A DNA stretch of 64,000 nucleotides from an uncultured Ignavibacteria bacterium (GTDB lineage: Bacteria; Bacteroidota; Ignavibacteria; SZUA-365). The notes below the pieces were generated by a model. It made no database searches and had not been told where the DNA came from. It saw only the letters and a program-made list of their open reading frames with translations. This document shows, one piece after another, positions 39,498 to 47,762 of the stretch (position 1 is its first letter; each line of letters opens with the position of its first letter). The stretch lies in assembly GCA_913061095.1 (NCBI GenBank), contig CAJXVM010000018.1, forward strand, positions 36,828 to 100,827. The letters run 5' to 3'. Position numbers and translations under genes: made by a program.

Positions 39498-39959
39498 ATG
39501 GCTCGAAAAATACATCCCTGGGCGCTCGGCATCTCCATCGTCATCGTGGTGTTCCTGATCGTCTCGATCGGTCTGACCATCATCGTCAGCCAGGAGGAAT
39601 ATCACCTGGTGCAGGAGGACTATTACGAGAAGGACCAGGGCTATCAGGAGGAAATCGATTCACGGAAGCGCACCGAGCAGCTCGATGCGAAGCCCGAAAT
39701 TTCCGTCGACCGGAAGGCGAAAAGCTGCACCATCCGTTTCCCCGAGCGCGAACGCTATGACGGCATCGGCGGTGATGTGACGTTTTTCCGCATCGACGAC
39801 GCCGCACATGACACCGAGCACGAGCTGCGGCTCAACGACGAGGGCGAGCAGCACATTTCCGTCAGCGGCATGCGGGCGGGACAGTGGATCGTGAAGCTGC
39901 GCTGGAACGAGGGTGGCGAAGAGTATTATCTCGAGCGACGGGTGTATCTGCAACAATGA
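39498..39959 (+). CDS. ccoH: FixH/CcoH family protein
   Basis: 153 residues. The N-terminal anchor (PWALGISIVIVVFLIVSIGL) is followed by the conserved YHLVQEDYYEKDQGYQEEID region and a soluble beta-rich domain. FixH/CcoH helps assemble or stabilise cbb3 oxidase. It starts 12 bp after ccoG. Confidence 0.9.
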   Translation: MARKIHPWALGISIVIVVFLIVSIGLTIIVSQEEYHLVQEDYYEKDQGYQEEIDSRKRTEQLDAKPEISVDRKAKSCTIRFPERERYDGIGGDVTFFRIDDAAHDTEHELRLNDEGEQHISVSGMRAGQWIVKLRWNEGGEEYYLERRVYLQQ

Positions 39960-39971
39960 CTGCTGCCCCGT

Positions 39972-40049
39972 CATGCTGAGCCTGTCGCAGCATGGCGGAT
40001 CCGGTGTCGGAAAAAATTTCGCCACCCTTCAACAGGCTCAGGGTGACGG
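39972..40049. repeat. two REP-like palindromes between ccoH and the SafE-like gene
   Basis: CATGCTG-N9-CAGCATG (39972-39994) is followed by a copy of the CACCCTT...AGGGTG element (40021-40049). The second belongs to the family also seen at 44023-44051 and 63217-63247 in this window. Confidence 0.75.
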
Positions 40050-40063
40050 CGAGTGAGTATCGT

Positions 40064-40813
40064 ATGATCTGGTCAGCATTTGTCATCGGACTTGTGGGAA
40101 GCGTGCACTGCCTCGGCATGTGTGGTCCCATCGTACTCGTACTTCCGGGCAGCGTCTCGGAGCGGTGGTCATTTTTCTTCAGCCGCGTACTCTACAACCT
40201 CGGACGCGCCGTCACCTATGCCTTCATGGGACTGGTGATTGGATTCATCGGACAGAGCATCGCCCTTGCGGGATTCCAGCAATGGCTGGGCATCGCGGCG
40301 GGCGTGTTGATGATACTGTACGTGCTCATCCCGGCGGGCGCGGCGAAGAAGGTGCTGCCCTCGAAGCTCTTCGATAAAACGCTTGACCGTCTCAAAAAAC
40401 GCCTCGGACGATTGCTCAACAGCAGCTCGCAGTCCTCGCTGTTCACCATCGGACTGCTTAACGGTTTCCTGCCCTGCGGGCTGGTATACATGGCGCTGGC
40501 GGGCTCGATCGCCATGGGCAGCGCGCTCGGCGGCGCGGCCTATATGTTTCTGTTCGGACTGGGGACACTGCCGCTGATGTTTGCGGCCTCGTATGCGGGA
40601 GGGATGATTACGGGTGAGATGCGGCGCAAGATCACGCGCCTGATTCCGGTTGGGATATTCATACTCGGTGTGCTCTTCATTCTGCGTGGACTCTCGCTCG
40701 GGATTCCATTCATCAGTCCCGACATGGAGATGATGAAAAAGAAAGGCAGCATGGCACCGAAAGAGGCGCAGGTGGAGCTGCAGTCCGGCACCACACCTCC
40801 CTGCTGCGAATAA
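40064..40813 (+). CDS. sulfite exporter TauE/SafE-like (DsbD-type) membrane protein of the cbb3 locus
   Basis: 249 residues from the ATG at 40064, at the start of the conserved MIWSAFVIGLVGSVHCLGMCGP. The frame extends upstream through the REP-like sequences, which are unlikely to be coding. Six helices and CxxxC (CLGMC) plus FLPCGLVY are typical of the SafE group found beside cbb3 genes and thought to help copper or haem delivery. The C-terminus ends in CCE. It ends 3 bp from the converging marR-like gene. Confidence 0.88.
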   Translation: MIWSAFVIGLVGSVHCLGMCGPIVLVLPGSVSERWSFFFSRVLYNLGRAVTYAFMGLVIGFIGQSIALAGFQQWLGIAAGVLMILYVLIPAGAAKKVLPSKLFDKTLDRLKKRLGRLLNSSSQSSLFTIGLLNGFLPCGLVYMALAGSIAMGSALGGAAYMFLFGLGTLPLMFAASYAGGMITGEMRRKITRLIPVGIFILGVLFILRGLSLGIPFISPDMEMMKKKGSMAPKEAQVELQSGTTPPCCE

Positions 40814-40816
40814 GTT

Positions 40817-41266
40817 CTATCCCCGCATGGCATCCAGCGCAGCATTGACCTGCCGCGCCTGCTCCTCCGGCAGCCTCGCGATCACCTCATCCATCACATC
40901 CTCGAAATTCCCGATGTGCTCGAGCACGGCGAGTCCTTCGTCGGTGATGCGCACCGCCACGCGGCGTCGATCTTCGGGATCGGTCGCGCGTTCGGCGAGT
41001 CCTTTCGCGCGCAGCCGTTCCACCAGCCGCGAAGCGTCGGACATCTTGTCGAGCATGCGCTCGCGCAGCATCGTGACGGTGGCGGGTGCTGGGTGCTGTC
41101 CGCGCAGGATGCGGAGGATATTGAACTGCGCGATGGTCAGATCGTGCAGTTTCAGCTCGGAGGAAAGAAGAGTCACAAGCCAGCCGTGCGTATACAGGAT
41201 ATTCACGACCAGCTTGTGATACTCATCGGCAAATACGGATTGCCGTATTTCGTCTTCCAGGCGCAT
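40817..41266 (-). CDS. MarR-family transcriptional regulator
   Basis: 149 residues from the ATG at 41266, which shares its A with the stop of the upstream yceI-like gene (TGATG). The winged helix is clear: LTIAQFNILRIL, then LRERMLDKMSDASRLVERLRAKGLAER and the wing DPEDRRRVAVRITDEG. MarR proteins bind palindromes as dimers, often near their own operon. It is translationally coupled to the YceI gene, so the palindromic array at 42141-42200 upstream of yceI is a possible target. Confidence 0.93.
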   Translation of the reverse strand: MRLEDEIRQSVFADEYHKLVVNILYTHGWLVTLLSSELKLHDLTIAQFNILRILRGQHPAPATVTMLRERMLDKMSDASRLVERLRAKGLAERATDPEDRRRVAVRITDEGLAVLEHIGNFEDVMDEVIARLPEEQARQVNAALDAMRG

Positions 41267-41853
41267 CAGGCCTGCTTCATCAGCTGCACGTCGATGTCGA
41301 GGCGCACTTCCTTGCCGACCACGGCGCCGCCGAGTTCGGTCATCTTGTTCCATTTCAGTCCGTAGTCGAAGCGGTTGAGTTCGCCCGAAATCCGGAACCC
41401 GGCCTTGGTATTGCCCCAGGGATCCTTGACCGTGCCGTTGTGCGTGACATCCAGCTCGATCGGCTTCGTTGTGCCGCGGATGGTCAGGTTGCCCTTGAGC
41501 TTGTAGGTATTCTCACCGGTCTTCTTCATCGACGTGCTCTTGAACGTCATCTTCGGATGCTTCTCCGCATTGAAGAAATCGTCGGACTTCAGATGCGCGT
41601 CGCGTTTTTCATTCTCGGTGTCGATGCTGTTGATATCGATGGTAAATGCGATGTCGGCGTTCTCGAAGCCGTCACCCTTCGTTGAGACCGTGCCTTCATA
41701 ATCCTTGAAGGATCCTTCGACATCGGTGATCACCAGGTGCGTCACCTCAAAACCGATATCGGTATGCGACTGGTCGAACGACCAGGTTGTCTGTGCGGAC
41801 GCGGTGAGCGTGAATGCGAACGCAAGAACGGGAATCAGCAGATAGCGCTTCAT
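41266..41853 (-). CDS. YceI-family periplasmic lipid-binding protein
   Basis: 195 residues. A signal peptide (1-20) is followed by the full YceI lipocalin-like barrel: TTWSFDQSHTDIGFEVTHLVITDVEG written here in parts as WSFDQSHTDIGF and VEGSFKDYEG, then KRDAHLKSDDFF, HPKMTFKS and NLTIRGTTKPIELDV. Family members bind isoprenoid or amphiphilic molecules in the periplasm. GGAG precedes the ATG. It is the first gene of a two-gene operon with the MarR regulator. Confidence 0.94.
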   Translation of the reverse strand: MKRYLLIPVLAFAFTLTASAQTTWSFDQSHTDIGFEVTHLVITDVEGSFKDYEGTVSTKGDGFENADIAFTIDINSIDTENEKRDAHLKSDDFFNAEKHPKMTFKSTSMKKTGENTYKLKGNLTIRGTTKPIELDVTHNGTVKDPWGNTKAGFRISGELNRFDYGLKWNKMTELGGAVVGKEVRLDIDVQLMKQA

Positions 41854-41959
41854 GAAAAGTACTCCTTGTATGTGAATAATGGATAAACGCTGAGTTCTTC
41901 AAGTTTGAACTAATGTGATAACATGCGTGGAGGTGGAGAGAGTTCCCGGAGGGGAACGT

Positions 41960-42058
41960 GAGGATCGGGAGGAGCGTGAGGATCGGGAGGAGCGTGAGGA
42001 TCGGGAGGAGCGCGAGGATCGGGAGGAGCGCGAGGATCGGGAGGAGCGCGAGGATCGG
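41960..42058. repeat. 18-bp tandem repeat, 5.5 copies, upstream of yceI
   Basis: Five full units of GAGGATCGGGAGGAGCGY start at 41960, 41978, 41996, 42014 and 42032, with a half unit to 42058. Units differ only at the last base (T in the first two, C after). The array is about 110 bp upstream of the yceI start. Frames through it give only monotonous Glu/Arg/Asp or Pro/Ile/Leu repeats, so I treat it as non-coding. Confidence 0.93.
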
Positions 42059-42140
42059 TGTCGGGTATCGACCAACGTTACAGAATGCTGGATGGCAGGG
42101 CCGAGCCAACGGCTCGGCCGGGGGATACGGGAAATGTTAA

Positions 42141-42200
42141 TTTTACCCGGGTATAAACCCTATTTTACCCGGGTATAAACCCTATTTTACCCGGGTATAA
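42141..42200. repeat. 22-bp direct repeats carrying TACCCGGGTA palindromes (2.7 copies)
   Basis: Units of TTTTACCCGGGTATAAACCCTA start at 42141, 42163 and 42185; the last is cut after 16 bases. Each holds a 10-bp palindrome flanked by A/T. The 22-bp period is close to two helical turns, so all three palindromes face the same side of the DNA. The array lies about 290 bp upstream of yceI and 98 bp past the end of the GGDEF-type gene. Confidence 0.9.
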
Positions 42201-42228
42201 TTGCCAGACTGGGAGCGCATACCCGCGA

Positions 42229-42252
42229 AACCACACGCTCACGCGTGTGGTT
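42229..42252 (-). terminator. hairpin after the GAF-GGDEF gene
   Basis: A perfect 10-bp stem (AACCACACGC with GCGTGTGGTT) with a 4-nt loop lies 46 bp beyond the minus-strand stop. The T-run after it is short (TTTC), so termination is only likely. Confidence 0.4.
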
Positions 42253-42297
42253 AGCGCCTTTCGACAGGGTGTCAGCGGGTGTCCTTCCACCACACGC

Positions 42298-43323
42298 TCA
42301 CGCCGGCTGACCGGCTTCTTTTTCATTGCGGAAAATTTTGTTGCGTCCCGCGCGCTGGGCCTCGAACACGGATCGTTTCGCGAGGCGGATCATGTCCTCC
42401 ACATCATCGGCGTCATCGGGAAACACCGTTACTCCGCAGCTGACCGTCGTGGTCATATCGTGCTCGGTGAAGGTGTGCTCACGGATTGCGCCGCAGAGGC
42501 GGTCGGCGAACGCGAGCGTCTCGGCGTCGCCGGTATTCGGGAGCATGATGATGATCTCGTCGGGACCGTAGCGGCAGGCGGTGTCGTAGGGACGCAGGTG
42601 CCGGGTGATCAGTCCGCCAAATTCGCGCAGGAAGGACTGCCGCGCATTCCCCCCGTAGGTATTCGCGATACGTTTGAAATTGTCGATATCCATCATCACG
42701 ATGCCGAGCGATTCTTTCGAACTCCGGGCGCGCGCCAGATTCTGCTGCAGGCTTTCCGAAAAGAAGGAATAGCGCTGCAGCTCCGTTTCGTGATCCACCC
42801 GATCGAGGCGGAGGTTATCTTCGTAGAGTCGGTTCTGATAATATGCCAGTCCCGCAATGCGCGCAAAGGCCTCGATGACGGCGAGATCCTCCTCGACGAA
42901 CGTATCGACGCGCTCGCTGTCGAGGTACAGGTACCCGAGCGTCTGATGATGCACCGCGATCTGCACGCAGCAGCAGGATGCGAACGGCTGTTCGAGCGCC
43001 ACGCTTTCTGCAATTTCCGGTACGAGTGATGCGTCGGAGATCAGGATCGGACGTCCCGTCCACAGCAGTTCGCCGACCGGACCCGTGGCCATCTGCCGTC
43101 GGAACTCCTTGCAGAACGTGCGCGAGATACCGTGACAGTTCTCGACGCGGAGATACTCCGTCTCGCGGTCGATCAGCACGATCGCGCAGGCGCGGCACTG
43201 ATACAGCCGCGCCAGGCGGTCAACCACGAAATGGAAAATCCGTTCGTAGTGCCGATGCGTGGTAAGCAGCCGCAGCAGCTCGGTGAAAAAATCCATGCAC
43301 TGGGGAAACTGCAGTTCTTTCAT
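42298..43323 (-). CDS. GAF domain protein with degenerate GGDEF domain
   Basis: 341 residues; GGAGG precedes the ATG by six bases. Residues about 20-160 are a GAF sensor domain (ACAIVLIDRETEYL, GRPILISDASLVPE). Residues about 170-335 are a diguanylate cyclase-like domain with the metal site MMDIDNFKRI and the C-terminal AQRAGRNKI. The signature GG(D/E)EF is GPDEI (253-257), and the usual D-x-LTGL-x-NR is VDHETELQRY. It may bind GTP or have lost cyclase activity. No EAL domain is fused. Confidence 0.88.
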   Translation of the reverse strand: MKELQFPQCMDFFTELLRLLTTHRHYERIFHFVVDRLARLYQCRACAIVLIDRETEYLRVENCHGISRTFCKEFRRQMATGPVGELLWTGRPILISDASLVPEIAESVALEQPFASCCCVQIAVHHQTLGYLYLDSERVDTFVEEDLAVIEAFARIAGLAYYQNRLYEDNLRLDRVDHETELQRYSFFSESLQQNLARARSSKESLGIVMMDIDNFKRIANTYGGNARQSFLREFGGLITRHLRPYDTACRYGPDEIIIMLPNTGDAETLAFADRLCGAIREHTFTEHDMTTTVSCGVTVFPDDADDVEDMIRLAKRSVFEAQRAGRNKIFRNEKEAGQPA

Positions 43324-43405
43324 GACACACCTCCGTGCCTGCGGTGAATGAATCAGGCCGAATCTATCATCTGGCAGTAAATGTCATGAATTGAAGTACA
43401 ACTGT

Positions 43406-43434
43406 ATTGTAGCTGAGCAGGGGGATAATGTCAA
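43406..43434 (-). promoter_or_regulatory. sigma-70-type promoter of the GAF-GGDEF gene
   Basis: On the minus strand: TTGACA (43434-43429), a 17-bp spacer, then TACAAT (43411-43406). The -10 ends 82 bp before the ATG at 43323. The hexamers and spacing are identical to the promoter at 15356. Confidence 0.65.
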
Positions 43435-43437
43435 GTA

Positions 43438-43457
43438 GGGCGAGATGAATCTCGCCC
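43438..43457. repeat. palindrome GGGCGAGAT-GA-ATCTCGCCC
   Basis: A perfect 9-bp stem with a 2-nt loop just upstream of the GGDEF-gene promoter. It has the form of a dispersed intergenic palindrome, but only one copy is in this window. Confidence 0.6.
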
Positions 43458-43470
43458 CTACACGTGCTCC

Positions 43471-43506
43471 CACAAACAGAAATCCCGGACCGATCGGCCC
43501 GGGATT
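43471..43506 (-). terminator. terminator of the thioredoxin gene
   Basis: An 8-bp stem (AATCCCGG/CCGGGATT) enclosing a CCGATCGG palindrome, followed on the minus strand by the T-rich TCTGTTTGTG. It lies 50 bp after the thioredoxin stop. Confidence 0.6.
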
Positions 43507-43555
43507 CCTGCCACCACTATTCAATCTTACAGGGAGAGGAAGAATGAATAATTTC

Positions 43556-43927
43556 TTAATTGTTGGAGACGGGGGTCTCGCTGAGAAGAATTTCGTTGAT
43601 GGCCTGCACGAAGGACTCCTTCGGAAGGGCGCCGGCGGCCATCTGCGGGCGATCGTTCTTCGGGATGAAGAGGATCGACGGAATGCTGCGGATGCCAAAG
43701 ACGGCGGCGAGCTCCTGCTCGGCCTCGGTGTCGACCTTGTAGATGTCGATCTTTCCCTTGTACTCCTCGGCAAGCTCCTCGAGGATCGGCGCCACCATCT
43801 TGCAGGGCGCACACCAGTCAGCGTAGAAATCTATGATCGCGGGCCGTTCGCCGGAGAAATCCCACTCCTTATTGTTCTCGTAGTCGAAAACCTTCTCCAG
43901 AAAGGTCTGCTTGGTCAGATGTTCCAT
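43556..43927 (-). CDS. thioredoxin
   Basis: 123 residues, a cytoplasmic thioredoxin with no signal peptide. The active site is WCAPC (38-42) in place of the usual WCGPC, and the cis-proline lies in IRSIPSILF. The fold signature DFYADWCAPCKMVAPILEEL is complete. It has a short N-terminal extension (KEWDFSGERPAIID) typical of a Trx subgroup common in Bacteroidota. It is transcribed alone, with a terminator downstream. Confidence 0.94.
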   Translation of the reverse strand: MEHLTKQTFLEKVFDYENNKEWDFSGERPAIIDFYADWCAPCKMVAPILEELAEEYKGKIDIYKVDTEAEQELAAVFGIRSIPSILFIPKNDRPQMAAGALPKESFVQAINEILLSETPVSNN

Positions 43928-44022
43928 GCGTTGAAGTATCCTTTATTTGTTTTCCAGATTCACGTTCATCGTCGTTCTGAAGATAGGATGCAGGGGGAAA
44001 CGAAAGGATTCAGGGAAAAGAT

Positions 44023-44051
44023 GCCACCCTTCGACAGGCTCAGGGTGACGG
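44023..44051. repeat. REP-like palindrome after the TPR-kinase gene
   Basis: GCCACCCTTCGACAGGCTCAGGGTGACGG. On the minus strand it is an AGGGTG/CACCCT hairpin followed by GCATCTTTT, so it may also end the kinase transcript 32 bp after its stop. It belongs to the family at 40021 and 63217. Confidence 0.75.
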
Positions 44052-44082
44052 CGGGGCGGCTCAGGGCGACGGCGGGAGGCCT

Positions 44083-46326
44083 TCAGGATGCCGGGGCGGC
44101 GGGGAGGTCGACGATGAAGCTGGCACCCTCGCCGGGGACGCTCTCGCAGCGGATGTCCCCGTGCATGGTATCGACAAGCTTTTTGACGATGAAAAGGCCG
44201 AGTCCGGTGGAGTATTCGCCACCGCTGGGACGCGCCGACAGCTTCGCGAATTTCTGGAAGAGGCGCTCGCGGTCTTCCTCGGTAAGACCGGGTCCCTCGT
44301 CGCGCACTTCCATGCGCACCTGTCCGTCACCGCCGTTCAGCACGACGTGCACGTCCTTCCCCTGCGGTGAATACTTGATGGCATTGGACAGCAGGTTGTC
44401 GAGGATCTGCTTGACCGCCGCGTCGTCGCCGAGCACCGGTGGCGCGCCTCCATCCCCCTCCACATGCACACGAATATCTTTCTTTTCCGCCCAGCGGCGG
44501 TGATCCTCGATGACGCGCCCGAGAATCGGCGGCACCGGCACGGGCTCGGAATCAAGCTGCATGCGTCCGGATTCGAGACGGTTGATGTCGAGCAGATTGC
44601 GCACCAGTTCGAGCAGCTCGTCGGCGGTCTCATACACCATCACGGCCTTGCGCTGCATGTACTCCGTGCTGCGTCCCTCTTCGGTAATCGATTCCGCGAG
44701 CATGCGGATGCCGCCGATGGGATTGCGCAGGTCATGCGACACGATGCCGAGCAGTTCGTTTTTCTCGTTGTTGAGCTTCTCGAGCAGGTCGTTCTGCCGC
44801 GTCAGCTCGCGGTTGGTGCGTTCGATCTCCTGCGCCTGCTCCTCGAGCATCGCCTCGTGCTTGCGGATTTCGCTGTTCGCCTGCTCCAGCTCCTCGGATT
44901 TCTGCTGGAATATCTCCGCGCTGCGCTTCTTCAGCCGGTAGCGGTTCGCCACGAGACCGAGAATCACCACCAGCAGCACGGAGCTGAGGATGAAGGTGTT
45001 GCGCAGCCAGGCCTGCCGCTCGAGTTCGGTTTCCTTGAGCGCGCGCTCGCGCTCGAGCAGCTCACGGTTCTTGTTGAGCAGCCGGATCTCACCCTCCTGC
45101 TCCGCCGCCTCCAGCCGCTGGGCGCGCATGATGGCCTCCTGTTCCTTGAGCTGCAGCTCGCTGATCCTGCGATTGCGGTTGAGCAGCTCGATGTCGCTCT
45201 CCTGCTCTCGCAGCATCGCGGCGCGGCGCTCCAGTTCCATTTCCCTGATGCGCTGCTCCTGCCTGAGCAGTTCGTTCTCCCGCTCGCTTTTCTCGCGCTG
45301 CGCGTATTCGTAATTCGCCGTCATCTCGCTGATGCGCTTCGCACTCTCTTCGTTGAACAGCGAATCCTTCAATGCCGTGTATGCACGGTGATACTCCAGC
45401 GCGGCCGCCGGCTTCCCCATTGCGCCGGTAATGTCGCTCAGCAGTCGCAGGACGTTGCGCTCGACGGCGCGGGAATTGATGTCGCGGGCCAGCTGCAACG
45501 CCTTCGTCGCCGCATCGAAGGCCCTGTCGTTCTCCTTCCGCCGCAGGTGAATCATGCCGATGCGCTGCAGCACCTCAGCCATGCCGTGCTTGTCGCCGAG
45601 CGAACTGTAGAGCTTCGCCGAGTACTGCAGGTTCTCCAGCGCACGTGAAAACGATTGGAGAAGATAGAAGGTAATACCCAGGTTGAGATACGTACTCGCG
45701 ATGCCAGGACGATCACGAAGCTCCTTTTTCAGTTCGAGCGATGACGTAAAATTCCGGATGGCCTCGTCGTAGTCCCCCCTGTCCATCGAGATGACACCGA
45801 TATTATTGTACGAGTATGCCAGTCCCTGGCGGTCGTCGGCGCGTTCGAAATACTTCACCGCGCGCTGATGGTATCGCAGCGCACGGTCCTGGTCACCCAG
45901 CCGGCCGTGCACGATACCGATGTTGGACAGCAGCGCTGCCATCCCCCGTTCGTCGCCGAGTTCCTCTTTCAGCTTAAGGGATTTCAGGAAGAAGTTCAAT
46001 GCACGCACCCAGGATCCCTGCTGCGCGTGCGTGATGCCCGTGCTGGTGAATGCCATCGCGAGGCCGGCATTGTCGCCGATGTCGCGCGCCATGGTTTCCG
46101 CACGCCGCGCGAGATCAAGCGCGCTGTCGGGATCGCCCTTGCGGTATTCCTGCGCGAGATCGAGCATCACGCGCACAGTCACACTGTCACGCACCGCCCG
46201 CGCCTCGCGGCTGCGAAGCAGCGTTTCGAGCCGCTCCACTTCGCTGCGCTCCTGCGCATGCGCCGACGACGGCGACAGGCAAAGCATGACAGGCAGCAGA
46301 AAGAACAGTGCCGCGAACGTTCGCAT
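44083..46326 (-). CDS. TPR-containing membrane sensor histidine kinase
   Basis: 747 residues. A signal peptide is followed by about eight TPR units (30-300), a long Glu/Arg-rich coiled coil (about 320-440), one membrane helix (LRNTFILSSVLLVVILGLVAN), a second coiled coil, and a kinase core. The H-box is GIVSHDLRNPIGGIRML, the N-box DNLLSNAIKYS, and the lid DEGPGLTEED...STGLGLFIVKKL. The ATG follows the upstream TSP3 gene's stop by one base, so it is the third gene of an operon with two outer-membrane proteins. No response regulator is adjacent. Confidence 0.93.
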   Translation of the reverse strand: MRTFAALFFLLPVMLCLSPSSAHAQERSEVERLETLLRSREARAVRDSVTVRVMLDLAQEYRKGDPDSALDLARRAETMARDIGDNAGLAMAFTSTGITHAQQGSWVRALNFFLKSLKLKEELGDERGMAALLSNIGIVHGRLGDQDRALRYHQRAVKYFERADDRQGLAYSYNNIGVISMDRGDYDEAIRNFTSSLELKKELRDRPGIASTYLNLGITFYLLQSFSRALENLQYSAKLYSSLGDKHGMAEVLQRIGMIHLRRKENDRAFDAATKALQLARDINSRAVERNVLRLLSDITGAMGKPAAALEYHRAYTALKDSLFNEESAKRISEMTANYEYAQREKSERENELLRQEQRIREMELERRAAMLREQESDIELLNRNRRISELQLKEQEAIMRAQRLEAAEQEGEIRLLNKNRELLERERALKETELERQAWLRNTFILSSVLLVVILGLVANRYRLKKRSAEIFQQKSEELEQANSEIRKHEAMLEEQAQEIERTNRELTRQNDLLEKLNNEKNELLGIVSHDLRNPIGGIRMLAESITEEGRSTEYMQRKAVMVYETADELLELVRNLLDINRLESGRMQLDSEPVPVPPILGRVIEDHRRWAEKKDIRVHVEGDGGAPPVLGDDAAVKQILDNLLSNAIKYSPQGKDVHVVLNGGDGQVRMEVRDEGPGLTEEDRERLFQKFAKLSARPSGGEYSTGLGLFIVKKLVDTMHGDIRCESVPGEGASFIVDLPAAPAS

Positions 46327-46327
46327 A

Positions 46328-47749
46328 TCAATCCCCGGATGATGGTTGCATGTTGTGGCCGCGTGCCGCCGTGAGCGGATCGGTGCCGTGACGACGCAGT
46401 TCGTCGTAATCGCTCACCCCGTCGCCGTCGGTGTCAGGCTTCAGCGCGTCGGTGCGGAAAAGACGGATTTCCTCGTAGTCGGTCAGGCCGTCGCCGTCGG
46501 TGTCGGCGGCGGTGGGATCGGTGCCGTGCAGTTTCACCTCGTCGTAATCGCTGATGCCCTCACCGTCGGAATCCGGCAGCACGGGATTGGTCCCGTGCAC
46601 GGTGACCTCCTCGCCGTCGTACAGTCCGTCGCCGTCGGTGTCTACTTTTTTGGGATTGCTACCCATGCGTTTCTCTTCGGCGTCGATGAGACCGTCACCC
46701 TCGGTGTCCTTTGCAAGCGGATCGGTCTGGTAATCGAGCAACTCCTCACGGTCACTGAGCCCGTCGCCGTCGCTGTCAGCCTGCAGCGGATCGGTGCGGT
46801 AGCGCGAGACCTCCACGAAGTCGCTGAGCACATCCTCATCAGTATCACGCAGCAGCGGATCGGTGAGGTGAACGCGGACTTCCTCGAAGTCCGTCAGTCC
46901 GTCACCGTCAGTGTCGGGATCGTAGGGATTCGTGCCGGCCTCGCGCTCGGCATCATTCGCGAATGAATCCCCGTCAATGTCGGTATCCTCGAACAGGTAC
47001 CACGAGACACCGAGCGAAACACTGAGCCAGGTGTCGTTGGCCGTTTTCTCCCGGCCCGGATTCGACGGCAGTCCCTGACTGCGGTGCAGTTCCTCGACAA
47101 GATAGCCGGAATCGAATGCGTCGAGTTCTCCGCTCATCACAAGGTGCCCCACCACCCCGAGCTGCAGTGACATCCTGCGGGTGATGAACCATTCGATACC
47201 GGCGCCGAGGGGAATCGATAACGCCTGCAGCGTCGCCGCGCCCGGATGCGCGGCGTCGCCGCTGCGGTAGTCTTCCGGACGAAAGATACCGATCCCCGCG
47301 CCGGCGAGCACCCATGCGTTGAATGCGTGGGCGGGGAAAAGATTCAGGCGCAGCCAGGCCTCCGCGACAGCGATATCCGTCGAGCGGTCGACGAGATTGA
47401 CATCACCGAACTGATATTCATACGTGCCGCCCATGTTGCGGCGGTGACGCCGCGTGTACAGCAGGCGCGTCGCTTCTCCGCCGACGCCAAGGTCGAGATA
47501 CGGGAGCACTGCATATTGCAGGCGCAGACCGGCGACCGGACCCACGCTCTCGTCGGTGAACTCCCCGAAATACTTGCTGCCGCCGGCATGCAGCGAAAGG
47601 CGCAGCTTACCATCCGCAAAGCGGGGACGACCGGGCCATCCGCCGGTGGGCCGCCGCATTGGTGGGACGGTCACCTGCGACGCCAGCTCGGTGGCGGAGG
47701 ACAGAAGAATCAGCAGGATACACGCTATGGAGATTCGGTATCGGGGCAT
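46328..47749 (-). CDS. outer-membrane beta-barrel protein with thrombospondin type 3 repeats
   Basis: 473 residues from the ATG at 47749, 13 bp after the preceding OmpA-type gene. Signal peptide (SIACILLILLSS), a predicted N-terminal barrel (about 35-265: SLHAGGSKYFGEF, LRLQYAVLPYLDLGVGGEA), then about nine calcium-binding TSP3 repeats of the form DTDGDGLTDYEE...GTDP. The C-terminus ends within the repeats, and no OmpA domain follows. It looks like a paralogue of the upstream gene without the peptidoglycan-binding end. Confidence 0.9.
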   Translation of the reverse strand: MPRYRISIACILLILLSSATELASQVTVPPMRRPTGGWPGRPRFADGKLRLSLHAGGSKYFGEFTDESVGPVAGLRLQYAVLPYLDLGVGGEATRLLYTRRHRRNMGGTYEYQFGDVNLVDRSTDIAVAEAWLRLNLFPAHAFNAWVLAGAGIGIFRPEDYRSGDAAHPGAATLQALSIPLGAGIEWFITRRMSLQLGVVGHLVMSGELDAFDSGYLVEELHRSQGLPSNPGREKTANDTWLSVSLGVSWYLFEDTDIDGDSFANDAEREAGTNPYDPDTDGDGLTDFEEVRVHLTDPLLRDTDEDVLSDFVEVSRYRTDPLQADSDGDGLSDREELLDYQTDPLAKDTEGDGLIDAEEKRMGSNPKKVDTDGDGLYDGEEVTVHGTNPVLPDSDGEGISDYDEVKLHGTDPTAADTDGDGLTDYEEIRLFRTDALKPDTDGDGVSDYDELRRHGTDPLTAARGHNMQPSSGD

Positions 47750-47762
47750 GCCAGATCGCGGG

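Noticed and set aside
40064..40813. Longer SafE-like protein starting at 39992
   Set aside because: The added 24 residues would be encoded by the REP-like palindrome; the conserved N-terminus begins at 40064.
41960..42058. CRISPR array
   Set aside because: Units are directly adjacent without spacers, and no cas gene is in the window.
41915..42178. Plus-strand frame encoding Glu/Arg/Asp hexapeptide repeats
   Set aside because: It is simply the 18-bp array translated; 18 is divisible by three so any frame stays open.
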